Shown: positions 18,777 through 28,796 of the stretch, in pieces
How positions within the stretch are numbered: the stretch's first letter is position 1
How the letters are laid out: each line of letters opens with the position of its first letter
IMG/VR virus record: IMGVR_UViG_3300032291_002550
Span: 126,436 to 190,435 of that record
Length of the DNA: 64,000 nt
From: a virus
Strand: one strand, 5' to 3'
Notes under the pieces: model-generated
Told to the model about the DNA's origin: nothing
Seen by the model: the letters and a program-made list of their open reading frames with translations, nothing else
The model's database searches: none
Translations under genes and position numbers: made by a program

Positions 18777-19871
18777 ATGACAACATTTACAGAATTACAA
18801 ACGCCAAGAGATATAGTAACTAATTTAAATCAAATAGTTACATCACCATTATGGGCAAATAATGTAGGTACATTAACTACATACTATACTAGTTCATTAA
18901 TGACTTCTACACAAAAACAATATTATTATAATGTTGTTAGTGATACAAGTACTAGTGCAAGTGGGCAGTTTGCAGTTACATACGGAAATAGATTAGGAAG
19001 CGGCAGTTATTCCGGCGGAGGTTCATTAAATGACTCTCCTACAAGAGCTATTTATTCGCAATATAAAAATATTTTATTAGATTCTACAGATACTCAATTT
19101 ACATTTTACGGCGGAGTAAATTCTGATAGTATTTATGTAATTGCAGTCGACAGAGTAAGATTAAAAGAAAGATTAAATGCTGGTACGTGGCAATTAAATT
19201 TAGCAGAGTTAAACGGTAGAGGCTTTGCTAATGCAGCATATACTGGAAGTAATGTAGCCGTTTCTAGTTCAAATAAAATAATTAGTTTAATTGATGATAG
19301 TTTATCATCTACAACGAATAGTGCGACTAACGGAGGTAGAATATATAATATAGTATCAGGGTCAGTGAATAATGGTATTTTTGGAGGTACAGTAAATTCA
19401 GCATCTGCATATGGTTTAGTTTATCCTGATTTAGGATTATTAGTATTAAATGGCAATATGTTAAATTCGCAACTTTCATTTAATACTGTTACGGCATCAT
19501 ATACAGTGACAGGTTCGTCAGCAGTGCCAGGTGGAGATAATGCATGGAAATTATATACATCAATTTCAGGTGCAGCTGCGATTAGTGCTGCAAATGGATT
19601 TACAGCAAGAAATCAAGAATCAATTAAATCTCAAATTGTATTTGTAAGAGCATATAATGGAGAATACAATTTTTCAAATAATCCAACTTTTGTAACAGGG
19701 TCAGATAATACATTGTCACAAACTACGATGTATAATAACCCGCAAGTATATATTACATCTATTGGATTATATGATACTCAATATAATTTAGTAGCAGTTG
19801 CAAAATTAAGCAAACCATTACTTAAATCTTTTGATAGAGAAATTTTAGTGAAGGTAAAAATTGACTTTTAA
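18777..19871 (+). CDS. Tail/baseplate structural protein sharing a C-terminal module with the next gene
   Basis: 364 residues. The middle holds TRAIYSQYKNILL...FYGGVNSDSIYVIAVDR..LKERLNAGTWQLNL, a conserved structural domain of T4-like marine phages. The last about 45 residues (ITSIGLYDTQYNLVAVAKLS... VKVKIDF) are almost the same as the end of the following protein, and the DNA there differs at only 3 of 48 positions. The shared end is probably the docking or oligomerisation module. A terminator follows. Confidence 0.6.
   Translation: MTTFTELQTPRDIVTNLNQIVTSPLWANNVGTLTTYYTSSLMTSTQKQYYYNVVSDTSTSASGQFAVTYGNRLGSGSYSGGGSLNDSPTRAIYSQYKNILLDSTDTQFTFYGGVNSDSIYVIAVDRVRLKERLNAGTWQLNLAELNGRGFANAAYTGSNVAVSSSNKIISLIDDSLSSTTNSATNGGRIYNIVSGSVNNGIFGGTVNSASAYGLVYPDLGLLVLNGNMLNSQLSFNTVTASYTVTGSSAVPGGDNAWKLYTSISGAAAISAANGFTARNQESIKSQIVFVRAYNGEYNFSNNPTFVTGSDNTLSQTTMYNNPQVYITSIGLYDTQYNLVAVAKLSKPLLKSFDREILVKVKIDF
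19761..19808 (+). repeat. Copy 1 of a 48-base near-identical repeat
   Basis: Encodes IGLYDTQYNLVAVAKL. Compared with 21380-21427 there are 3 mismatches in 48 bases, while the flanking genes are otherwise unrelated. It suggests recent exchange or strong constraint on a shared docking module. Confidence 0.8.
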
Positions 19872-19893
19872 AATATTAAGAAAGAAATTAAGA

Positions 19894-19917
19894 AAGCTCC
19901 TTTGTTGGGGCTTTTTT
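19894..19917 (+). terminator. Rho-independent terminator
   Basis: AAGCTCC (19894-19900), loop TTTGTT, GGGGCTT (19907-19913), T-run. Followed by ACTGAATATAT, a tail shared with other terminators here, and then by a promoter-like motif. Confidence 0.85.
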
Positions 19918-19937
19918 ACTGAATATATTATCTTATC

Positions 19938-19953
19938 GATATTTATAATAAAG
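19938..19953 (+). promoter_or_regulatory. Putative late promoter
   Basis: GATATTTATAATAAAG, 10 bases before the ATG at 19964 and just after a terminator, so it must restart transcription for the LamG fibre gene. Confidence 0.6.
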
Positions 19954-19963
19954 GTAAAAGTTA

Positions 19964-21493
19964 ATGACAGATTATAAAACATTCAGTACTATACAAGATT
20001 CAAATGTAGCTACATATACTGCACATAAAAACTGGAGCTTTACATCTCAATCTTTTACTGATTCAAAATTTAAATATTTAAGAGGTATTTACTCAGATAA
20101 ATATGTAACAATAAGTGCATCATCTGCTGCAGGAGAGCTTCAAAATTCCGACGGCAGTTATATGAAAAATACGTATATAGGTATTAATCATTTATATTAT
20201 TCTTCATATCTAAACTTTGGATATATTAGTTATCCTATAGGAACTTTTACGAGAAATTTAAATAAAGAATTAATAACATATTCTGTTCCGAGAATTAAAG
20301 TTGGCGATGAAATAAAACCTGGTAGTGTATCTTTAACAGTAACTGGGAAAGCTAATGAAACAATTACTTTACAAGATAATGGAAATTATGAATTAATAGA
20401 TGCTAGAATTAATACATCTAGCTTCACGTCTGACTCTTTAATTTACTTAGGATTTAATAACGGATTTAAATCTGATTATACTCCGGAAAGTTATTCTTCT
20501 AAAGATATAAATTATACTACAGGTATTTCTAGCAATACTTATACTCATGGATATCAAGCTAATTTTAATGGGACTTCTTCATACATTCAAGTAAATGATG
20601 ATTTAGATAATTGGTTTAATACTTTTGATAATGATTTTGCAATATCATTTTGGATCTTTCCTCAAGATACTATATCAACAAATCAATCCGTAATATCTAA
20701 AAAGTGGCTTAATGGAACATTACTTAAATCATATCCATTCGATATAACATATAATGGTGTAACATCTACTCTTATATTTACAAGAACAGATATTAATAGT
20801 ACATCAACTATAACAATGCCTTTAGATCCTATTATCAATTCAAACAAACCCGGGTTTATTATATTTCAAAAAGTAGGAACCCATCTAGACGTAACACTTC
20901 AAGTCACTGAAGGTGGGTTATCTTCATTTGACACTGTAACTGATATAACTACCGAAAAAGTATCAAACAAAAGTAGTATATATTTAGGAGCAGCAAATAA
21001 TTTAGGTTTAACACCATTTAGTGGAAGTTTAGATGAAGTAAGATTTTTTAATCGTGCATTAACTCAAAATGAAATAACATCATTATCTTCATTATATGAT
21101 ATAGATTATTCAGCATTACAAACTAATAAAGTTGGTAATATATTTTATGACCAAGGGATGATAATTTATTCTCCTTATCAAAATGAATTAGTCTCAGCAT
21201 CATTTACAAAAGATTTTACTTTATCATATAAAAGTAGCTTAGATATAGAACAATTAAAATATTATATCAATGTTCCTATGAACGATTTTAATACAAGTAC
21301 TAATCCTTCATTATATGATATAACAGGTTCTTTAGCTTCATTCGCAACAGGATCTGATTTTAATCCATATATAACAACAATTGGATTATATGATACAAAT
21401 TATAATTTAGTAGCAGTTGCAAAATTAGGAGCACCAATACCAAAAAGAAATGATATCGATCTAAACTTTGAAGTTAGATTTGATAGATCATAA
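19964..21493 (+). CDS. LamG-domain virion protein (putative receptor-binding)
   Basis: 509 residues. Residues about 170-365 form a LamG/concanavalin A-like lectin domain: YQANFNGTSSYIQV, FAISFWIFPQ, SGSLDEVRFFNRALTQNEI near its end, the typical closing 'D-E-V-R-x-F-x-R-A-L' signature. The C-terminal about 45 residues repeat the IGLYDTNYNLVAVAKL module of the preceding gene. A lectin sandwich on a tail protein suggests host-glycan binding. It has its own promoter-like motif and follows a terminator. Confidence 0.7.
   Translation: MTDYKTFSTIQDSNVATYTAHKNWSFTSQSFTDSKFKYLRGIYSDKYVTISASSAAGELQNSDGSYMKNTYIGINHLYYSSYLNFGYISYPIGTFTRNLNKELITYSVPRIKVGDEIKPGSVSLTVTGKANETITLQDNGNYELIDARINTSSFTSDSLIYLGFNNGFKSDYTPESYSSKDINYTTGISSNTYTHGYQANFNGTSSYIQVNDDLDNWFNTFDNDFAISFWIFPQDTISTNQSVISKKWLNGTLLKSYPFDITYNGVTSTLIFTRTDINSTSTITMPLDPIINSNKPGFIIFQKVGTHLDVTLQVTEGGLSSFDTVTDITTEKVSNKSSIYLGAANNLGLTPFSGSLDEVRFFNRALTQNEITSLSSLYDIDYSALQTNKVGNIFYDQGMIIYSPYQNELVSASFTKDFTLSYKSSLDIEQLKYYINVPMNDFNTSTNPSLYDITGSLASFATGSDFNPYITTIGLYDTNYNLVAVAKLGAPIPKRNDIDLNFEVRFDRS
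21380..21427 (+). repeat. Copy 2 of the 48-base repeat
   Basis: Pairs with 19761-19808 (3 mismatches). Encodes IGLYDTNYNLVAVAKL near the C-terminus of the LamG protein. Confidence 0.8.
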
Positions 21494-21509
21494 AAATAAA
21501 ATATAAGTT

Positions 21510-21926
21510 ATGGCAAAAAAGAAATTTTCAATTAGAGCATTAGCTCGCAAACATGGATATCGTTCTGGACTAGAAGATAAGATATCAGAACAACTTAAGT
21601 TCACAGGAAAAACTTGGAGTTACGAATCTGAAAAATTAAAGTATACTATCCCGGAGAGAGTTGCAACATATACACCTGATTTTATCTTAATTAAGAAAGA
21701 TGGAAGTAAAATGTATATAGAAACTAAAGGCAGATTTACTGCTATTGATAGAAAGAAGCATCTATTAGTAAAGAGTAGTAACCCAGAATTAGATATACGT
21801 CTTTTATTTCAAACACCAAATAATAAGATAACTAAAAACTCTAAAACTACATACGCAGATTGGGCGAATAAAAATGGATATCTTTGGGCAGCAAAAGAAA
21901 TTCCTGTTGAATGGCTAGAAGAATAA
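21510..21926 (+). CDS. T7 endonuclease I-like Holliday junction resolvase
   Basis: 138 residues, T7 gp3 size. Catalytic residues in order: Glu22 in YRSGLEDKI, Asp57 in YTPDFIL, Glu71 and Lys73 in IETKG, the E-D-E-K set of the PD-(D/E)XK enzyme T7 endonuclease I. It would resolve recombination junctions before packaging, the role T4 gives to the unrelated endonuclease VII (gp49). The N-terminus is basic. It is followed by primase and Mre11-Rad50 genes, so this is a replication and recombination cluster placed between tail genes. Confidence 0.88.
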   Translation: MAKKKFSIRALARKHGYRSGLEDKISEQLKFTGKTWSYESEKLKYTIPERVATYTPDFILIKKDGSKMYIETKGRFTAIDRKKHLLVKSSNPELDIRLLFQTPNNKITKNSKTTYADWANKNGYLWAAKEIPVEWLEE

Positions 21927-21950
21927 GAAATTTTTATTATATTATCTTAA

Positions 21951-22898
21951 ATGGATAATACTAAATTAATTTCTTCTTTAGAATCGGTTCTTGGTCGTGG
22001 TAAGAAAACGTCCGGTGGAAATGTAGCATTTTACTGCCCGTTTTGTAATCATCATAAAAGAAAATTAGAAGTTCAATTAATAACTACTAATAAAGGCGAG
22101 AATCATTGGCATTGTTGGACATGTAACAAAGCCGGAAAAAAGCTAAAAAATTTATATAAACAACTTAATACTAGTTATGATAAAATTGTAGAGTTAAATA
22201 AAGCTCTAGGTGTTATTACTAAAGACATTAACAGTTTATTTATAGAACATTCGAATTATACATCGACACATTTATCACTCCCGGCAGAATATAAATCTTT
22301 TTTGGAAGCAGAAAATACCCCTGATTATAGGAATGCTTTAAAATATTTAAGAGAAGATCGTGGGTTTACAAATTTTGATATTATAAAATATCATCTAGGA
22401 TTTTGCGAAACGGGTCAGTATAGACATAAAATTATTATTCCTAGTTATAATTTATCAGGCAGTTTAAATTTCTTTGTTGGCAGGGATTTCTATGGTTCTA
22501 ATTTTAAACATAAAAATCCAAATGTAAGTAAAGAAATAATTGGGTTTGAATTATATGTAAATTGGAATTTACCTGTAGTATTAGTTGAAGGCGCAATTGA
22601 TGCAATGACAATTAAAAGAAATACCATTCCATTATTCGGGAAAACAATTCCAGATGAACTTAGAAAACGATTAATAGAAAAAAAAGTAAAAGAAATTTAT
22701 ATTTGTTTAGATAAAGATGCTCAAAAACAAGCATTAAATGTAGCAAGTGAATTTATGGATGAAGGTATGACAGTTTATTTTGTAGACCTTCATGAAAAAG
22801 ATCCAAATGAAATTGGATTTGAACGAATGATTAAAATTATTAAAGAAACAAAGCCGTTAACATTTGCGGAGTTAATAAAATATAAATTAAATATATGA
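21951..22898 (+). CDS. 61: DNA primase, gp61-like (zinc finger plus TOPRIM)
   Basis: 315 residues, like T4 gp61 (342). Zinc-binding cysteines Cys29/Cys32 (YCPFC) and Cys55/Cys58 (CWTC) are at the N-terminus. The TOPRIM glutamate motif VLVEGAIDAM is at about 210-219 and the acidic CLDKDA at 252-257. It makes RNA primers for lagging-strand synthesis and would need a partner helicase (gp41), not in this window. It overlaps the next start as ATGA, so it is coupled to the Mre11-Rad50 fusion. Confidence 0.88.
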   Translation: MDNTKLISSLESVLGRGKKTSGGNVAFYCPFCNHHKRKLEVQLITTNKGENHWHCWTCNKAGKKLKNLYKQLNTSYDKIVELNKALGVITKDINSLFIEHSNYTSTHLSLPAEYKSFLEAENTPDYRNALKYLREDRGFTNFDIIKYHLGFCETGQYRHKIIIPSYNLSGSLNFFVGRDFYGSNFKHKNPNVSKEIIGFELYVNWNLPVVLVEGAIDAMTIKRNTIPLFGKTIPDELRKRLIEKKVKEIYICLDKDAQKQALNVASEFMDEGMTVYFVDLHEKDPNEIGFERMIKIIKETKPLTFAELIKYKLNI

Positions 22899-25800
22899 TT
22901 AAAATTCATAAAATAAATAATAAAATAAGTAATATTCAATATATTATTCATATTGCAGATATTCATATTCGTTTACAAAAACGACATGAAGAATATCGTA
23001 CAGTATTTTCTAGATTATATGAATATTGTAAAAATTTTAAATCTAATAATCCAAATACAATTATATATGTAGCCGGAGATATTGCTCATTCTAAGACAGA
23101 TATGTCACCTGAGCAAATAAACATGATTCAAGATTTTTTTAGATCATTAGCAGATATCACAGATACAATCGTAATTACTGGTAATCATGATATGAATCTA
23201 AATAATAAAACTAGATTAGATGCCCTAGAGCCTATTATTAATGCTCTTAATCATCCTAACTTATTTTATTTAAAAAATACCGGTGTTTATGAATTAGGTA
23301 ATGTTTATTTTAATGTAATGGGTGTATCTGATAAGCCAATATCATTTATTAAAGGCATAGATATACCAAATGATAAAATTAAAATTGCTCTTCATCATGG
23401 CGCAGTGAATCAAGCTTCGACAGCAGTTGGATTTCAATTAACAAATGATCATGTAAATACAGAAACATTTGCAAATCATACAATTACATTATTAGGAGAT
23501 ATACATAAATTTCAATATCTAAACTCAGATAAAACTATTGCTTATGCTTCTAGTCTTATTCAACAAAATTTTGGGGAAACTTTAGACTTTCATGGATTGA
23601 TGATATGGGATGTTAATACCGCACAGTCTAAATTTATAGAAGTAGAAAATGATTATGGATATGTTACTTTAGAAGTTAGTAATGGTATAATAACGACATA
23701 CCCAGCAAAATTTCCAAAAAAGCCTAGAATCAAATTAAAGATTCAAAATACGACATCTTCTCAAATAAAAACAATTGTAGCAGATTTAAAATCTAAATAT
23801 AATGTTCAAGATATAGTAACGCAGAAAGTAAAAGATTTTCATAAAGATAATTCTAATACAACAAAAATATCTTTAGGTAATGTTAGGGATGTTGAATATC
23901 AAAATACAATATTAACAGATTATTTAACAAATCGTTTAGATATTGATGAAGATGAAATTTTAGATGGTGTGCGACATATTAACAGAATAATTAATTCTAA
24001 ATTACAAAGTGCAGACATTCCTAAGAATATAACATATAATCTTATGAAGTTTGAATTTTCAAACATGTTTAGTTATGGAGAAAATAATATTATAGATTTT
24101 AGTCAAATGAATGGAATTTATGGATTATTTGCTTCTAACAGAAGTGGTAAAAGTTCATTATTAGATTCATTATTATATTGTATTTTTGATAAATCTACGA
24201 AAACAGATAAAGCAGCATATGTTTTAAATAATAAAAAAGATTCATTTTCTTGTAAATTAGAAATTGAAATTAACAATAAAAAATATTTTATTGAGCGGTC
24301 TGGAGCAAAACAAAAATCAGGTCATGTTAGAGTAACTGTTAGCTTTTATACATTAGATGATGCAGGTCAAATTATTTCATTAAATGGTCAAGAACGTGAT
24401 GAAACAAATGCTATTATCAGAACATATTTAGGAACATATAAAGACTTTATTTTAACTTCAGTAATTGCTCAAAATAATAATACTGGATTTATTGAAATGA
24501 CTCAAAAAGAACGTAAAGATTTATTGTCACAGTTTTTAGATATTAATATTTTTGATGATTTACAAAAAATAGCATCTGAAGAAATTAAAGATGTACATGC
24601 TCTTTTAAAGGACTTACAAAAACAAGATTTTAGTAGTAGAATTTCTGATGCAGAAAAAGTTATAAAAGAAAATGAAATATCTCATAAAGAATTAGACATT
24701 AAACGTATAACATTAGAAAATTGTATTACGAAGCATGAATCTGCATTATTAGATATTGCTTCAAAAATTATACCTTTAACAGATGTAAGTTATGACTTAA
24801 ATAAATTACAAAATAATTTAGAATTAGCAACATCAAAATCTGAGAAACTTTTATCTGAAATATTATCAATATCTAATGAAATTAGCAATTTAGACGAACG
24901 TATAAGCACGTTAACGGATAAACTAAATACATTTAATATGGATGAAATTGATAGCTCTTTAAATCAATTAAAATTGTATAACGAGCAACATAAAAAACTG
25001 TTATCTGATTTAAAAGTTAAACAAGTACATCATTCTCATATTCTAGATAAAATGAAAAAATTAGAAGATCTAGAATATGATCAAAATTGTTCATTTTGTA
25101 TGAATAATATATTTGTAAAAGATGCAATTCAAACTAAAGAAACTTTATCTTCTCATGAAAATGAAATTAAGGATTTATTGGAAGGACAAAAATCTCTTGA
25201 AATTTCAATAAATGGGTTAGACCAATATATACTTCAAAATAAAGAAGTTAACAGTATTAAAAGTGAAATTCAAGTTCTTGAAAATAAAAAGTCATCTTTA
25301 GAGTTAAGTTCTAGTCAAAAGAAAGTTGGACATGCAGCCGCAGAAAGTTCAAAGAAAGAATTTGTTGATAGTATTAAAACATATAATGAAAATAAAGATG
25401 CTATAGAGTATAATTTATCATTTACAGAAGAAATTAAACGTACTAAAGAAGAATTAAGTAAAGATAAGACAGAATTAGGATTAATTAATTCTCAAATGTC
25501 CAAATTAATAACTGGTATTGAATTAGAAAAGCAAAATAAAACTAATGCTTTAAATAGTATTGAAAAGCTTAGATCATTAGAACGAGAATATAAGTTTTAT
25601 GAATTATATCTTTCTGCTACAAATCGTAACGGAATTCCATATGATTTAATTTGTAAGGTAATGCCTCAAATTGAAACAGAAATTAATAATGTATTAAACC
25701 AATTAGTAGATTTTAATATCATGCTTCAAACAGATGAAAAAAATATTAATGCATATATTGTTTATGATGATGACAATTATTGGCCATTAGAACTAACATC

Positions 25801-26071
25801 GGGGATGGAAAGATTTGTTAGTTCATTAGCTATAAGAAATGCATTAATCAGTATTACTAATTTACCTAAACCAAATTTTATTGCTATAGATGAAGGTTTT
25901 ACGCAATTAGATTCTGAAAACATGAATCAAGTATATTTATTATTCAATTATCTTAAAACACAATTTGATTTTATGATGATTATTTCTCATATAGATGTTA
26001 TGAGAGATATGGTAGAACATTTTATTGAAATTAAAAAAGAACAAGGATTTTCTAAAGTTTCCATTATGTAA
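22895..26071 (+). CDS. 47-46: Fused Mre11-Rad50 (SbcD-SbcC, T4 gp47-gp46) recombination nuclease
   Basis: 1058 residues in one frame. Residues 1 to about 380 are an Mre11/SbcD phosphoesterase: DIH (22-24), GD (61-62), GNHD (96-99), HHGA and GDIHK. From Met384 it becomes Rad50/SbcC: KFEFSNMFSYGENN, Walker A NRSGKSS (415-421), two long coiled coils around a zinc hook Cys732-SF-Cys735, signature LTSGMERF at about 967-974, and Walker B FIAIDEGF with Asp999-Glu1000. In T4 and hosts these are two genes. The complex resects DNA ends for recombination-dependent replication and host DNA breakdown. No internal stop or frameshift is present. Confidence 0.93.
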   Translation: MIKIHKINNKISNIQYIIHIADIHIRLQKRHEEYRTVFSRLYEYCKNFKSNNPNTIIYVAGDIAHSKTDMSPEQINMIQDFFRSLADITDTIVITGNHDMNLNNKTRLDALEPIINALNHPNLFYLKNTGVYELGNVYFNVMGVSDKPISFIKGIDIPNDKIKIALHHGAVNQASTAVGFQLTNDHVNTETFANHTITLLGDIHKFQYLNSDKTIAYASSLIQQNFGETLDFHGLMIWDVNTAQSKFIEVENDYGYVTLEVSNGIITTYPAKFPKKPRIKLKIQNTTSSQIKTIVADLKSKYNVQDIVTQKVKDFHKDNSNTTKISLGNVRDVEYQNTILTDYLTNRLDIDEDEILDGVRHINRIINSKLQSADIPKNITYNLMKFEFSNMFSYGENNIIDFSQMNGIYGLFASNRSGKSSLLDSLLYCIFDKSTKTDKAAYVLNNKKDSFSCKLEIEINNKKYFIERSGAKQKSGHVRVTVSFYTLDDAGQIISLNGQERDETNAIIRTYLGTYKDFILTSVIAQNNNTGFIEMTQKERKDLLSQFLDINIFDDLQKIASEEIKDVHALLKDLQKQDFSSRISDAEKVIKENEISHKELDIKRITLENCITKHESALLDIASKIIPLTDVSYDLNKLQNNLELATSKSEKLLSEILSISNEISNLDERISTLTDKLNTFNMDEIDSSLNQLKLYNEQHKKLLSDLKVKQVHHSHILDKMKKLEDLEYDQNCSFCMNNIFVKDAIQTKETLSSHENEIKDLLEGQKSLEISINGLDQYILQNKEVNSIKSEIQVLENKKSSLELSSSQKKVGHAAAESSKKEFVDSIKTYNENKDAIEYNLSFTEEIKRTKEELSKDKTELGLINSQMSKLITGIELEKQNKTNALNSIEKLRSLEREYKFYELYLSATNRNGIPYDLICKVMPQIETEINNVLNQLVDFNIMLQTDEKNINAYIVYDDDNYWPLELTSGMERFVSSLAIRNALISITNLPKPNFIAIDEGFTQLDSENMNQVYLLFNYLKTQFDFMMIISHIDVMRDMVEHFIEIKKEQGFSKVSIM

Positions 26072-26100
26072 CATAATTATATGTATAGAAATATCATATA

Positions 26101-28782
26101 ATGTACAGAAAAGAACTGTTTTATAGAGGCTTAACTCAACTTCCAGTATATATTGAAGACACTTTACAAAATTCTCCATATTATTTTAATATTGTAGACA
26201 TACCTAAAGTATTCGGTCCTGGAAAAAACTCAATTAGATTTAATTTAAACGAAAATAATCTTGACATTTATAATGATGTAGATGTTGAGATTATTGATTC
26301 GTATGGAAATACCGTATATCATGAAGCACCTGAATACTTTCAAAGTGATGAAGAAAATATTAGAGTATTAACTGTATATCTTTATGGAAATATATCTAAC
26401 GGCCCTTTACAAATAACCTTTGTAGGGCATGCAAAAACAGGGCTAAATGGAGAAGAAATACCTGATGAATTTAAAACTAAGTATAATGTACGTTATACAA
26501 CTATAGTAGATTTTAACCGATTCCAAAAAAATACAAGCAGAATATTATTTGCAACATCTCCGAATATATCTATAACAGAAGCAAGAACAGCATATGTTAG
26601 TAGAAGTTTAAGTCCGATAGATACGATAACAGTTTCTGGAAGTGGAATATATCGTTATCAACAATCATATCCGTTATTAGAATTATCTCCTAGCAATACA
26701 TTTATAAATGATATGCTTAACGGAGTATTAACATTAACAGGCTCATCAATTTTACCCGATTTCAGTGGATATACAACATCTAGTTTTAATATATTTAATT
26801 CTAGAATAACAAACATTTACAATTCACAAGTAGCTATTTTAAGCTCGCCATGGACGGCATCTATACTTGATCAAGGGGCTTCACCTTCATATGGATTAGT
26901 TAATAATGCAAATGTAAATTATACATTAACATATAATCCAACACCAAATTATACTCCTATAAATAATTTTAAATCATTTATAAATTTAAAGATATCTAAT
27001 TTAGAACCAGCATCTGGATACTTAAAATATATAAAATTATACGGAAAGAGTCAAGGAAGTCTAGACCAATATGAATTATTAGGAGAATCATTAACAGAAA
27101 ACTCAGAGCTATTAATTAATAGTGCTTCATATACACAATTTGATAGAAGCAATGTAGGTTATTTTTTAAATACATCTTCGTTCCAAAGCTTTTGGAACTA
27201 TAATAATACATATCTATCCGCTTCATTTAATACATCTAGTTTATTTAATTCATTATACTTAACGCCTTTAGTAGATACTACATTAAATAATGTTTTATTT
27301 ACTAGTAATGTAGATATTAACTTTCAAAAAGGGTCTTCATACAGATTATACTTTAACTATGTAAAGGATACAAACTTTATATTAGAAGTATATATGTCTG
27401 GGTCTGCATTTATAGATAAGGCAGGGAATGGTCAAAGAGTTTTTTATTTAGATTCAACAAACTTCGGTCCTACAAATTTAAACTTTCCTATAGATTTTTT
27501 AGCTTCGCAAACAGGCACTGGCAGATTACAATTTAAAATAATAACGGGCAGTTTTTATATAAGTGATATTTCATTAAAATCTGGTATTGATCAAGGATTT
27601 AATCCTTCAAACTTTAATTCATATTTTCCAATTAACGTAAAAAATCGTAATGACGTATATGATTTTAAAGTAGACTTTATTGATGATAATAATCAAATCA
27701 ATAGTTATGAATTTGATAATACAGGGGCTGTAAATATTCAAGTATCTGGAAGTAATCAATACATAAGTGGTAATGATAATTTATTACCCGGAAGATTAAA
27801 TCTCGGAGAATCTTCTAATAGTGGTATTTCATTAAATGGAAGTACTAACACGATATCTACGCATGGATATCAAAGTGGCAGTGGATGGATATTTTGGTCT
27901 GGAAGTCAATCTATAAGTGGAAGTAATCAACCAGGCTCAGGATTTTATTTTGAAACAGGCGCGCCGTATAATCATTACATAAAAGCAGCAGTCGGTGGTC
28001 AAGTACAAATAAGCGGAAGTATAGCCGGCGCAACGGGAGGTACTACTATCGACACTGGCTCATTTGTAAAGACGGGTTCATTTAATTCATTTACTAGCTC
28101 TATTAACAATATAACTGGCTCATTCGTTACTACTAGTTCATTTAATTCCTATACGTCAAGTGTAAAACCGGCTATCGATAGTATAGCAGATAAAGCTAGT
28201 TTAACAGGAGACAATACTTTTTCTGGAATTAATACATTTACCGGAGGTAGTGATACTAGATCTAGCGTTGTATTTTCTGGTTATAATGAGCGCGGTGGAA
28301 CAGGATATCATGGGTATTATGAAGTAGAAAATACGTACGGCAGCGCAACTAACCCAAAAAAGTTTTTTAGAATAAATGATACCGGTCGATGGGAAGTTAT
28401 AAATAGCGCATATAGCGAAGTTATATTAGGTCTTACGGATGCAGGAGTATTTGATACGCCGGGAGGAGGAACTTCAGACCGCAGAACTAAAAATAATATC
28501 GAATATATTAATAATGATGCATCCTCGATTATTAATCAACTAAGACCGGTTAAGTTTGAATTTAAAAGAAACCCGGGCAAAACAAGACATGGATTTATAG
28601 CTCAAGATATATTAGAAATAAAGCCTGATTTGGTATTAGGAGACGGTGATAAAGAAAATGGGACATATGGCTTAGATTATGATGGAATTTTAGCATTAAC
28701 AGTAAAAGCTTTACAAGAATCTAATAAAAAAATATTTGAATTAGAGACTATGATAAAAGAATTACAAAATAAAATTAAATAA
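26101..28782 (+). CDS. Tail fibre with C-terminal S74 intramolecular chaperone
   Basis: 893 residues. The N-terminal part is a beta-rich virion-binding region rich in GS motifs; the middle shows fibre repeats (TGSFVKTGSFNSFTSSI). The C-terminal 102 residues are an S74 peptidase/chaperone: Ser792-Asp793 in TSDRRTKNNI is the self-cleavage dyad, followed by LRPVKFEFKR, HGFIAQD, YGLDYDGILALTVKALQE and a terminal coiled coil. The chaperone helps trimer folding and then cuts itself off, leaving about 791 residues. Likely a main receptor-binding fibre. Confidence 0.87.
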   Translation: MYRKELFYRGLTQLPVYIEDTLQNSPYYFNIVDIPKVFGPGKNSIRFNLNENNLDIYNDVDVEIIDSYGNTVYHEAPEYFQSDEENIRVLTVYLYGNISNGPLQITFVGHAKTGLNGEEIPDEFKTKYNVRYTTIVDFNRFQKNTSRILFATSPNISITEARTAYVSRSLSPIDTITVSGSGIYRYQQSYPLLELSPSNTFINDMLNGVLTLTGSSILPDFSGYTTSSFNIFNSRITNIYNSQVAILSSPWTASILDQGASPSYGLVNNANVNYTLTYNPTPNYTPINNFKSFINLKISNLEPASGYLKYIKLYGKSQGSLDQYELLGESLTENSELLINSASYTQFDRSNVGYFLNTSSFQSFWNYNNTYLSASFNTSSLFNSLYLTPLVDTTLNNVLFTSNVDINFQKGSSYRLYFNYVKDTNFILEVYMSGSAFIDKAGNGQRVFYLDSTNFGPTNLNFPIDFLASQTGTGRLQFKIITGSFYISDISLKSGIDQGFNPSNFNSYFPINVKNRNDVYDFKVDFIDDNNQINSYEFDNTGAVNIQVSGSNQYISGNDNLLPGRLNLGESSNSGISLNGSTNTISTHGYQSGSGWIFWSGSQSISGSNQPGSGFYFETGAPYNHYIKAAVGGQVQISGSIAGATGGTTIDTGSFVKTGSFNSFTSSINNITGSFVTTSSFNSYTSSVKPAIDSIADKASLTGDNTFSGINTFTGGSDTRSSVVFSGYNERGGTGYHGYYEVENTYGSATNPKKFFRINDTGRWEVINSAYSEVILGLTDAGVFDTPGGGTSDRRTKNNIEYINNDASSIINQLRPVKFEFKRNPGKTRHGFIAQDILEIKPDLVLGDGDKENGTYGLDYDGILALTVKALQESNKKIFELETMIKELQNKIK

Positions 28783-28796
28783 AATATTTATAATAT

